Below, piece by piece: positions 53,307 to 61,951 of a stretch of DNA of 64,000 nucleotides (position 1 is the first letter of the stretch; each line of letters starts with the position of its first letter). The position numbers and the translations under genes were made by a program. The notes beneath the pieces are model-generated. The model was not told the origin of the DNA and did no database searches. It worked only from the letters and a program-made list of their open reading frames with translations. Source of the stretch: Methanomicrobiales archaeon (GTDB lineage Archaea; Halobacteriota; Methanomicrobia; Methanomicrobiales; Methanospirillaceae); NCBI GenBank assembly GCA_026394715.1, contig JAPKXR010000230.1:1-64000 (forward strand), given 5' to 3'.

Positions 53307-54473
53307 ATGAGCCGCATTATTCTTGAAGCAAGGGAGATCCGGTACCGCTATCCGCGGGGCATGGAAGCAATCCAGGGCATCAGTTTTCATATACGTAAAG
53401 GGGAAAAAATTGCCCTGGTCGGACCCAATGGTGCCGGAAAATCAACGCTTATGCTGATGTTCAATGGAATGATACGCCCTGACTCAGGGGCTATCCTTTT
53501 TGATAACGTGCCCGTCAGCTATGATAAGGGGTCGCTCCGGAAATTACGTAAACGAGTTGGATTCGTCCTTCAGAACCCGGATCGGCAGATCATTGCACCA
53601 ACCGTGTACCAGGATGTGGCATTCGGTCCTGTCAACCTGGGTTACAGCGAAAGCGAGATAAAAACGGCAGTAACGGAGGCACTCCGGTATGTGGGACTCG
53701 AGGGGTTCGAACGCCGCCCACCCCATCTCCTTTCCGGTGGTGAGAAAAAACGTGTGGCAATTGCGGGGGTGCTTGCGATGGACCCTGATCTCCTCGTATT
53801 TGATGAGCCTACCAGTGGTCTTGACCCTTCAGGATCAGAGGATATCATGGAACTCCTTGATGAACTCAATCTCCAGGGAAAGACCATTATCATATCAACC
53901 CATGACATTGAACTCGCTTACCCGTGGGCTGACCGTGCCATCCTCCTGTTAGAGGGTAAAATTCTCCAGGAAGCTATTCCGGATGTCGCATTTGGCAGGC
54001 CCGAATACGTGAGGCAGGCACACCTTTCGATGCCGATCCTGCTTGACATCTATTTTGAGCTCAAAAAACGGGGCTATATGCTGCCTGAAAGAAAACCGAG
54101 GACCGTGCTTGACATGCTGCAGGTAATTGACGTTGCGTTCGAGAAAACTCCCTGCTGTCATGCGTTTCCCGGGACCATCAGCGTGTTTGATGTCGATTCC
54201 TCACCACATGATTCATTACCCGGGTGGCTGGCATCCCACCCGGATTCGTCAATCGGTGCGATGGGGACGCGTGCGAAACAGCACGCGGCTGATACTCAGA
54301 TCACTCTTGATTTTACCTACGGCGTGATTGACAAATGTATTTTGCGGGCAATTATTGGAGAGTCCTCGTTGATCCTGACGAGTACAGGGATGGTCCGCCG
54401 GGTTGAGCAACGGGTACTTGAATTTGATACCATCAGCGGTATCAGTGTACCGGTCAGGTTAATAGGCCCGTGA
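53307..54473 (+). CDS. cbiO: Cobalt ECF transporter ATPase with about 110-aa C-terminal extension
   Basis: VGPNGAGKSTLMLMFNGMI, LSGGEKKRVAIAGVLAMDPDLLVFDEPTSGLDP; additional C-terminal domain. Confidence 0.92.
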   Translation: MSRIILEAREIRYRYPRGMEAIQGISFHIRKGEKIALVGPNGAGKSTLMLMFNGMIRPDSGAILFDNVPVSYDKGSLRKLRKRVGFVLQNPDRQIIAPTVYQDVAFGPVNLGYSESEIKTAVTEALRYVGLEGFERRPPHLLSGGEKKRVAIAGVLAMDPDLLVFDEPTSGLDPSGSEDIMELLDELNLQGKTIIISTHDIELAYPWADRAILLLEGKILQEAIPDVAFGRPEYVRQAHLSMPILLDIYFELKKRGYMLPERKPRTVLDMLQVIDVAFEKTPCCHAFPGTISVFDVDSSPHDSLPGWLASHPDSSIGAMGTRAKQHAADTQITLDFTYGVIDKCILRAIIGESSLILTSTGMVRRVEQRVLEFDTISGISVPVRLIGP

Positions 54474-54522
54474 AAAGAACTGCGTGCGACAGGGAACCTA
54501 ATAAAAATCCCTCTTCCGGCAG

Positions 54523-55128
54523 TCAATATTTTCCGAGCGATCCGATAACCCTGGCTACGTCTTCCCCTTTTGCGAATGCCTCAGCTAATGCCGTTGGATG
54601 TCCCCTGATCCCCTTATAGGTGTCCATATCATTGGCGATGATATTGTCATAATATTCGATGCCAAGCGTGTTGAAAAAAGCCGTGATTGCAGGAAATGCT
54701 GCATCAAACACATGTTCCCACGGCAGACCGGCGGTTGAGATGAATATACCTTTATGGCGCCTGATCAGATCATCCGGGTAAAAACGGGTCTTTAAAATGA
54801 ATTTCTGAGCCCAGATATACTGGGCGCGGTCAATCAGCCCTTTCAATTCCGCCGTAATCCCCATGCTGTAAATTGGTGAGGCAATGCAAAGGCAGTCACA
54901 GGACATGACCCGTTCAATGATCACTTCGGCATCATCCTGGATGATACATTCTCCTGTTTTATGACATGCATTGCATCCCCGGCACGGTGTGTAATTCATA
55001 GACCGCAAAATAATCTTGTCCATCTCTGCACCAGCATTACGAGCACCGTCGAGAAAACTATCCAGCAGTGTCTCGGTATTTCCGTGCCGGTGGGGGCTGC
55101 CCGAGATCCCAAGGACAGTAACCGTCAT
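54523..55128 (-). CDS. Flavodoxin/NADPH-dependent FMN reductase family (iron-sulfur flavoprotein-like)
   Basis: GISGSPHRHGNTETLLD, CRGCNACHKTGECIIQDD, SPIYSMGITAELKGLIDR. Confidence 0.88.
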   Translation of the reverse strand: MTVTVLGISGSPHRHGNTETLLDSFLDGARNAGAEMDKIILRSMNYTPCRGCNACHKTGECIIQDDAEVIIERVMSCDCLCIASPIYSMGITAELKGLIDRAQYIWAQKFILKTRFYPDDLIRRHKGIFISTAGLPWEHVFDAAFPAITAFFNTLGIEYYDNIIANDMDTYKGIRGHPTALAEAFAKGEDVARVIGSLGKY

Positions 55129-55748
55129 GCACGCTCACTCTGGAGCCGGCTCCTGAGTTCGGTGATTACCCCGGGCCCGAGTTTTTCCACATCGGTTTTT
55201 GCTGTCGGATGGGACAGGATTGCGCCCTTTTCGTCAACTCCCCTGATGAGCAGGTACCTGATATCACGGTCAGCCACGTCAATCACATGAAAAAGGCATT
55301 TGACTGACATGATTGCCCCTTCAAACACGTGGTCCCATGTCTGGCCCGATGTCCCGAGATAAATGCCCATTCTTTTACCTTTGCGCTCCGGAGGGACGAT
55401 CGGGAGCTTCAGGACATATTTTCTTGACCGGAACACCTGTGCACGGTCAATTAAGGATTTTCCCTGGGCCGGTATCCCCATGCAGAAGATGGGAGATGCA
55501 AATACGATGATGTCAGCATCGATTATTTTATCATGAATACTATCCATTCCGTCTCTCTGGACACAATAGTTGAGCTTTTCGCAGGCATTGCAGCCCCGGC
55601 AGGGATTAACATCCGCATCAATCAGTACAACCTTTTCGATGGCCACATCGTGCTCATGACCCATTGACGCAAGCAGCCAGTCGAGGAGCGTCTCGGAATT
55701 CCCGCCCCTCCGCGGACTTGATGCAAATGCAAGGACCTTTATCGGCAT
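55125..55748 (-). CDS. Flavodoxin/NADPH-dependent FMN reductase family (iron-sulfur flavoprotein-like)
   Basis: FASSPRRGGNSETLLDWLL, CRGCNACEKLNYCVQRDGMD, SPIFCMGIPAQGKSLIDR. Confidence 0.88.
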   Translation of the reverse strand: MPIKVLAFASSPRRGGNSETLLDWLLASMGHEHDVAIEKVVLIDADVNPCRGCNACEKLNYCVQRDGMDSIHDKIIDADIIVFASPIFCMGIPAQGKSLIDRAQVFRSRKYVLKLPIVPPERKGKRMGIYLGTSGQTWDHVFEGAIMSVKCLFHVIDVADRDIRYLLIRGVDEKGAILSHPTAKTDVEKLGPGVITELRSRLQSERA

Positions 55749-55795
55749 GAATGAGCCTTTGGCGGCGTAGGATAAAAAAAGATTGTTGATGAGTT

Positions 55796-56443
55796 TTAGA
55801 CTGATTTAAAACAGAGGTACCAGTCTTTGCACTCGTAGCCTTCTGTCGGCCGCTTAGCCATTTCCGCCGCGGTCTTCGGGGGCGGGACTACGACTTTGTC
55901 GCCAGGCTGCCAGTTTGCAGGTGTTGACACCTTATGGTTATCTGTCATCTGGAGTGCCTTCACGAGCCTGATGATCTCCGGGATATACCTCCCGTTCTGC
56001 AATGGATAATAGATCATTGCCCTTGTGATCCCCTTATCATCGATAAAGAAGACACAGCGGACGGTCGCGGTGGTGCTCTGTCCCGCGTGGATCATACCAT
56101 AGCTCTTTGCAATATTCATCGATAGGTCAGCAATAATCGGGAACGGGATATCCACCCCCATCTTCTCTTTCACCGCATGCACCCATGCAAGGTGGGCAGA
56201 TACGCTGTCCACCGAAAGGCCGATGAGCTGCACATTCATTGCCTTGAGTTCTTCATAAACTGCTGCGAATGCCAGGAACTCGGTCGTACAGACCGGTGTG
56301 AAATCCGCAGGGTGTGAGAACATGACGACCCACTTCCCTTTCAGGTCAGAAAGGCGCAGCGGGCCCTGTGTAGTCTCGGCCGCAAAGTCAGGTGCAGGTT
56401 CACCAATTGACGGCATCCGGCCTGACCCCATCTCTCCACACAT
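55796..56443 (-). CDS. Peroxiredoxin (AhpC/TSA, Prx6-like)
   Basis: KGKWVVMFSHPADFTPVCTTEFLAFA. Confidence 0.93.
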   Translation of the reverse strand: MCGEMGSGRMPSIGEPAPDFAAETTQGPLRLSDLKGKWVVMFSHPADFTPVCTTEFLAFAAVYEELKAMNVQLIGLSVDSVSAHLAWVHAVKEKMGVDIPFPIIADLSMNIAKSYGMIHAGQSTTATVRCVFFIDDKGITRAMIYYPLQNGRYIPEIIRLVKALQMTDNHKVSTPANWQPGDKVVVPPPKTAAEMAKRPTEGYECKDWYLCFKSV

Positions 56444-56455
56444 GTTGTTTCCCCC

Positions 56456-56809
56456 TCACTTCTTCATTACTTCGTCAAGCTGGGCTTTTCCGTAGACATA
56501 TGCCGGCATCCCTGCGAGCAGGAATGCGACCCTGAGTGCCTCTTCTACCTCTTTCTTCGTAACGCCAAGACTTTCAGCGCCAATCAATTGCGCATGCACG
56601 GCGTGCTGGTCACGGAGTGATGCCGCAATCGCAATGGCGATCAACTTTTTTGTCTTTTTTGTGAGCGCCCCGTCGTCCCAGATATGACCCTCAAGTTTCA
56701 TTACCATATCAAACATTACGGGGTCTTTTTCAGTCAGTTCCCTGAAGAATTTCGGGACTTTTCCAATTTTCTTTTCAAGTTCATCCATATCTTTTGTCAT
56801 TTCCTTCAC
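56456..56809 (-). CDS. AhpD/carboxymuconolactone decarboxylase-like protein lacking cysteines
   Basis: 117 aa; KLIAIAIAASLRDQHAVHAQLIGAESLGVTKKEVEEALRVAFLLAGMPA; no Cys in sequence. GTG start. Confidence 0.82.
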   Translation of the reverse strand: MKEMTKDMDELEKKIGKVPKFFRELTEKDPVMFDMVMKLEGHIWDDGALTKKTKKLIAIAIAASLRDQHAVHAQLIGAESLGVTKKEVEEALRVAFLLAGMPAYVYGKAQLDEVMKK

Positions 56810-56934
56810 CCTTCGATAAGTTTCATCGGTTCACCGCAACAGACGAGTTCTCCTCCGCCTAATGCCTTTATTACAACGACATTACCACAGATCTCACATT
56901 CGAAGATCTGCCCTTCTTTCGATACATTTACCAT
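56806..56934 (-). CDS. Desulforedoxin-like small iron protein (42 aa)
   Basis: Read from sequence, absent from the ORF track: MVNVSKEGQIFECEICGNVVVIKALGGGELVCCGEPMKLIEG (CxxC...CC); GTGA overlap with the AhpD-like gene. Confidence 0.82.
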   Translation of the reverse strand: MVNVSKEGQIFECEICGNVVVIKALGGGELVCCGEPMKLIEG

Positions 56935-57065
56935 CGTGCTCAATTCTCCGGAATGGTCTGGTAAGGCAGATTGCCTTTCCGGTCATGAAAAAGATCTGAA
57001 TTGTGATCTCTCCACTACCGGTGTTCTGATCTCTTTTGCAGGGCCAAAATAAAGAAAAAATCGTA

Positions 57066-57305
57066 TTACTGGTTGCTCTGGCCACGCTTTGGTGGGTTCT
57101 TCGCATCCTCCGGAGTTTTTACATCCGGCCTGATGTGATGCATCGGTAAACACTGGTACTCTTCACATGAGCATGCGGGACACTTGCGGAGGTCCTGTTC
57201 ACTCTTGTCAAGTTCTAATTCCTTCCCGCAATCAAGGCATACATATTTCCCAGGGCCGACCTTTGAGCCGGCTTTATACTGCTTGTTTTCGGTCAAATCT
57301 ATCAC
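57066..57305 (-). CDS. Small zinc-ribbon/rubredoxin-like protein
   Basis: 79 aa; GKYVCLDCGKELELD...RKCPACSCEEYQC. Confidence 0.75.
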   Translation of the reverse strand: MIDLTENKQYKAGSKVGPGKYVCLDCGKELELDKSEQDLRKCPACSCEEYQCLPMHHIRPDVKTPEDAKNPPKRGQSNQ

Positions 57306-57460
57306 CTATTTTTGTAATAGGTGCAGGAGATTATTTATTAGTTGTGTTTGTTCTCTTAAATTGCCAGCATTAGATCGGAATTCTTAATTTTTCTAGAAAA
57401 CAGGACCGGCCCCCAGCGACACAAAAGGTATATCGCACCATTCATGGATACTCTCCTATC

Positions 57461-58070
57461 ATGGGAATGAAAATAATCGGTCTCCTTGGCAGCCCGCTTG
57501 TAAAAGGGAATACTGCAAAACTGCTTGACCAGGCATTCCGGGGTGAGACGGATGCCGGGTGCGAGGTTGAAAATATTGTCGTGCCGTTTCTCGATTTTAG
57601 TCCCTGCATGGAGATCATGTATTGCAAGGAACACACAACCTGCAGATTGAAAGACGATATGATCCCGATATATGAGAAGGTTCGGGAAGTCGACAGCATT
57701 ATTGTTGCCACCCCGGTGATGACCATGGGGATCCCCGGGAAATTCAAGGGGTTTATGGACCGGTTCCAGGTATTTTTCATGGCCAAATTTGTCCGGAAAC
57801 AACCACTTGTTGACCCGGTAAAAAAGAAACACCGCCGCGGGTTGTACTTCGTTATATCCGGGATGAACCTGCCGAACGTATTTGACGGATCAAAAAGGAC
57901 GATACAGTCATTTTTCCAGATAAACGACTGCAAGTACTGGGACCAGCGAGCTAATCCGCGATATGGATACGATCATGGATATTACAGCGCGGCCGGAACT
58001 GCTTGAGATGGCGTATAAAAAGGCTGCCTACCCGGCAGGCTCCTGGTCGAAGAGAGTTAAAACGTGGTGA
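57461..58070 (+). pseudogene. Iron-sulfur flavoprotein-like flavodoxin, frameshifted near the C-terminus
   Basis: ORF 57461..58006 ends in non-homologous tail (QRANPRYGYDHGYYSAAGTA); the next frame from about 57951 reads LIRDMDTIMDITARPELLEMAYKKAAYPAGSWSKRVKTW to stop at 58068..58070. Confidence 0.75.
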
Positions 58071-58218
58071 ATATTTTTTTGAAACTGGGCGGGCTACGTG
58101 GAATCAGCCAATATTTTTAGCAAACAGAATTTCATGTAAGGCAGAAGATCCCTGGTAGTCCAGGACTAATTTGAATAATTGGCGTTTTAGTAAAAAACAG
58201 TGTAAACACCCGGTTTCG

Positions 58219-58887
58219 TTACAGGTACCCCCTCTCCTTCATCGAGAGGTGGCCGTCTTTTGTCACAATAAGGTGGTCAAGGAGCCTGATGCCGAGGATT
58301 GCCCCCGCGTCTGTCAGTTGCCTCGTAACCTCAAGGTCCTGCGGACTTGGTTCAAGGGTCCCGGACGGGTGGTTATGGACGCAGATGATCGATGCCGCCC
58401 GGTCCGTTATCGCATCTGCAAATACTTCTCTCGGGTGCACAAGGCTGTGGTTCAACAGCCCGACGGTGATGATACGGTTCCCGATTACTTCCCCTGCCCC
58501 GTTCATGGTAATGCAGATGAAATGTTCCTGCTTCTTGTTTTCAACGCCATGCAGGAGGGGTAGGACATCTTCAGGGCAGGATATTTTATGGGCCGTGGTC
58601 TCTTCTTTCGCCGGGTAACGGCGTGAAAGTTCGAAACATGCAGAAATCTGTGCGGCTTTTGTCGGTCCCACGCCCTGGATCTCTACCAGTTTTTTATACG
58701 TAAGGTGCTCTCTGCCGGAGTTGAGCTCTTTCTCGATATCTCCCGCCACCACCAGTACATCTCTGCCTTTTACCCCCCTGCCGATAATTGCCGCAATTAA
58801 GTCCCTGTTAGAAAGTGCCCCTGGGCCGAGACGACGTATTCTTTCCCTTGGCCGGTCGTGTTCCGGCAACTGGTTCATCTTTTTCAT
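58219..58887 (-). CDS. radC: RadC-family JAB/MPN domain protein
   Basis: RERIRRLGPGALSNRDLIAAIIGRG, IICVHNHPSGTLEPSPQDLEVTRQL. Confidence 0.92.
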   Translation of the reverse strand: MKKMNQLPEHDRPRERIRRLGPGALSNRDLIAAIIGRGVKGRDVLVVAGDIEKELNSGREHLTYKKLVEIQGVGPTKAAQISACFELSRRYPAKEETTAHKISCPEDVLPLLHGVENKKQEHFICITMNGAGEVIGNRIITVGLLNHSLVHPREVFADAITDRAASIICVHNHPSGTLEPSPQDLEVTRQLTDAGAILGIRLLDHLIVTKDGHLSMKERGYL

Positions 58888-59129
58888 CTTTCCTCCGCTG
58901 TCTGCCGCCTGGTGTCGTTATTAAACGGCCGTTTCGAAAGCGCGGGGTACCGCCGGAAGTGGTTCAACTATCAGCGTGGTGTGGTGATGATGTAAAAGGG
59001 TTCCGGAATGCTATCCGTTTTTTAACATTGACCTCTTCCGGGTAACATTCTCTGGAAAGGGTACTTCATTTCAGTGGCCGCCTGGTATCAGAACTATGGA
59101 TACAGTTATTACCAATTTTGTCCCACTAG

Positions 59130-59636
59130 ATGATCATGGGAACAAAAGAAAATGCAATGGAGGCGTTTGCCGGTGAATCACAGGCAAACCGAAAATATTC
59201 TGCGTTTGCTGACAAGGCAAAGGATGAAGGGTTTACCAATGTCGCAAAGCTCTTCACCGCGGCATCAGAAGCGGAGGCAATTCATGCAAAGCGGCTCCTG
59301 AAAGTACTTGGGTCGATTGGGAAGACAGAAGACAACTTAAAAGCATCCGTTACCGGTGAGACTCATGAGTATACTGAGATGTATCCTGCCTTTGTAAAAG
59401 TTGGGGAAGCAGAGAAACAGAGTGATGCTGTCATTGCCTTCACATATGCAATGAAAGCAGAAGAAGTCCACGCTAACCTTTACAAGGAGGCATTAAAGGC
59501 GATCAGTGGAGGACATGACCTTTCCGGGCAGAAAGTCCTGCTCTGTCCTATTTGTGGGAATATCTTTCGTGGCGAAACCCCGGAGAGGTGCCCGATCTGC
59601 AGTGCGTTCAAAAAAGTCTTCCGGGAAATTGAATAA
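59130..59636 (+). CDS. Rubrerythrin
   Basis: AFAGESQANRKY, EAEAIHAKRLL, C-terminal rubredoxin-type CPICGNIF...CPIC. Confidence 0.93.
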   Translation: MIMGTKENAMEAFAGESQANRKYSAFADKAKDEGFTNVAKLFTAASEAEAIHAKRLLKVLGSIGKTEDNLKASVTGETHEYTEMYPAFVKVGEAEKQSDAVIAFTYAMKAEEVHANLYKEALKAISGGHDLSGQKVLLCPICGNIFRGETPERCPICSAFKKVFREIE

Positions 59637-59749
59637 CCAGGCACATGCCTTACTCACCTTTTTTTCGGATTACTTTTTGAATTATCCCTTTTTAGTCCCG
59701 GGTGTTCCAGCATCTTTATATCCGGATACATCTGAAATGCAGGGTATCA

Positions 59750-60901
59750 ATGCCTCAGGTTACCGTATATTCCACAAAAAACTGCCCCTATTGCAGGATG
59801 GCAAAGGCGTTTCTCGAAAAACACTCTATATCGTATATATCAATCGATGTCGGGGAAGACGAGGAAGCAGCAAAGCATATGATTGCGATCTCCGGTCAGC
59901 GGGGTGTACCGGTCATCACCATTGACACCGAGATAATTGTCGGGTTTGACGCCCAGCGGCTCAACGAAATTTTTGGTACCGGTACCGAAGGGGATATTCT
60001 TGATGTTGTTATTATCGGTGCAGGGCCGGCCGGCCTGACCGCCGCCGTGTACTGTGCGAGGAAGCTCCTCACTGCCGTGGTCATTACTGAAAATATCGGG
60101 GGCCAGGCCCTTGAAAGCTGGACCATCGAGAATTACATGGGGTACCGGATGATCACCGGCGATGAGCTGATGAAGAAATTCGAGGGCCAGGTAAAGGAAC
60201 AGAAGATCAGCCTTGAGCTCGACCAGGTCCGGGAAATTACCCCATCGGATGGAATATTTAGGATCCACACAGCAACGGATACGAGCTACCTTGCGCGTGC
60301 AATCATCCTTGCACCAGGTAAACAACCGAAAAAGCTCGGTGTCGAAGGAGAGGAACGGTTCCTTGGAAGGGGCCTGTCGGTCTGTTCAACCTGTGACGGG
60401 CCATTATTCAAAAACAAGGTTGTTGCCATTGTAGGGGGTGGAAATTCAGCCCTGCAGACCGCGGTTGAAATGAGTAAGATCGCAAAAGAGGTCCATCTTA
60501 TTGTGAGAAGTACTATCCGGGCCGACGAAGTGTATGTCAAGCTGTTCGAAGCACAAAAAAATATAATCCTTCATTCCAACTCGGTTGTATCCGCTCTTCA
60601 CGGGGATAAGCTCCTGGACGCTATAACGATTAAAGACCGGTTAACCAGTGTGGAATCAAACATCATGCTTGACGGGGTATTCGCTGAGATCGGCTGGTCC
60701 CCCAATACGGATTTTGTTTCCGGTCTTGTGAAGCTCAATGACCAGAAAGAGATCATGATCGATATTAACTGCCACACCAGTGTCCCGGGAATTTTTGCTG
60801 CAGGAGATGTAACGAATATCAAGGGCAAACAGATTATCATCGCTGCAGGCGAAGGGGCAAAGGCAGCACTGGAAGCCTATGACTACCTGGTCCAGTTGTG
60901 A
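59750..60901 (+). CDS. Glutaredoxin-like domain fused to thioredoxin reductase-like flavoprotein
   Basis: MPQVTVYSTKNCPYCRMAKAFL (Grx CPYC), then DVVIIGAGPAGLTAAVYCAR and CSTCDGPLF. Confidence 0.92.
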   Translation: MPQVTVYSTKNCPYCRMAKAFLEKHSISYISIDVGEDEEAAKHMIAISGQRGVPVITIDTEIIVGFDAQRLNEIFGTGTEGDILDVVIIGAGPAGLTAAVYCARKLLTAVVITENIGGQALESWTIENYMGYRMITGDELMKKFEGQVKEQKISLELDQVREITPSDGIFRIHTATDTSYLARAIILAPGKQPKKLGVEGEERFLGRGLSVCSTCDGPLFKNKVVAIVGGGNSALQTAVEMSKIAKEVHLIVRSTIRADEVYVKLFEAQKNIILHSNSVVSALHGDKLLDAITIKDRLTSVESNIMLDGVFAEIGWSPNTDFVSGLVKLNDQKEIMIDINCHTSVPGIFAAGDVTNIKGKQIIIAAGEGAKAALEAYDYLVQL

Positions 60902-61054
60902 GAAGTCTGGGGGGTCTGGCCTTGCCAAAACCCCGTTTTTTTAAGAAGAGCACTATTTTTTAATCGATGGTGTTAATTATTGCCAGTCCGGATAACCATT
61001 AATTAACATCAATATCACTATAGGATATATCAGTTCTGGAATTGGAGTGCTGAC

Positions 61055-61357
61055 GTGAAACAGATATTGTGGTGGATAATTGCAGGGTCAAAGGGCGGCA
61101 TTAATCGTGCCCGGATAATCCTGGCACTCCATAAACGGCCATATAATGCCAACCAGTTAACACAGTTGTCCAGCCTGGATTATAAGACTGTTCGCCACCA
61201 CCTGGATGTCTTAAAAAAGCACCAAATCATTAGATCAATGGGGGAGGGATATGGGACGATGTATTCTCTTTCAGACCAGATGAACTTGAGATTTGAAGAT
61301 TTTATGGAGATCTGGCAGCAGATCGATGTACCAGATGTATATAGAGAGGAAAGATAG
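61055..61357 (+). CDS. ArsR-like winged-helix regulator
   Basis: INRARIILALHKRPYNANQLTQLSSLDYKTVRHHLDVLKKHQII. Confidence 0.82.
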   Translation: MKQILWWIIAGSKGGINRARIILALHKRPYNANQLTQLSSLDYKTVRHHLDVLKKHQIIRSMGEGYGTMYSLSDQMNLRFEDFMEIWQQIDVPDVYREER

Positions 61358-61358
61358 A

Positions 61359-61826
61359 ATGGATAAAAAAAATCTTGTCGTCATAATTCTCATATCGGTG
61401 ATTATACTAGTACTTGCCAGCTTACTAATCCCGATTATGATAAAAACTCCGCAACCAGAACCGGGGCAAAATCCAGGGTTAAATCCTGTTCAAATTCAAA
61501 ATCACGCTCAACCACAGCAGGCACGCCCCATCCAGCAACCCCCGACTCCCATGGAAAATCTAAAAACTGTGATATCTTTCATCAATATCGGCCTGATTAT
61601 TCCCCTGTTCGTCATCTATGCGGGGATTTACCGGAAGATGCGGAGCTCATTTACTCTCGGTCTGATGGCCGTAATTTTCGCCCTTGGTATGTATGCCGTC
61701 ACATCCAACCCACTGCTCGTGAGTCTCCTCGGGGGTCGGCCGGATTATATAGGTCTGTTCCAGATTGTCCCTGACCTCTGCGCAACGGCAGCCCTGGTTA
61801 TCCTCATCTGGATCAGCCTTGAATGA
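61359..61826 (+). CDS. Small multi-TM protein with P/Q-rich external segment
   Basis: Start ATG 61359 (MDKKNLVVIILISVIILVLASLLIPIM), then PQPEPGQNPGLNPVQIQNHAQPQQ, then TM helices. Confidence 0.68.
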   Translation: MDKKNLVVIILISVIILVLASLLIPIMIKTPQPEPGQNPGLNPVQIQNHAQPQQARPIQQPPTPMENLKTVISFINIGLIIPLFVIYAGIYRKMRSSFTLGLMAVIFALGMYAVTSNPLLVSLLGGRPDYIGLFQIVPDLCATAALVILIWISLE

Positions 61827-61951
61827 TCCGGATTTGGGTATGATCTGGGTATAATCCGGGGCAAATTCTGGCATTTCCTTTTCTCTTTTCCTGATTAATC
61901 TGCATAATAACCCTAATTTCGGGATAAACCAGAAAAAGGAGAATGTCAACG

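Noticed and set aside
57356-57933. Minus ORFs (158 and 163 aa)
   Set aside because: Antisense to the flavodoxin paralog.
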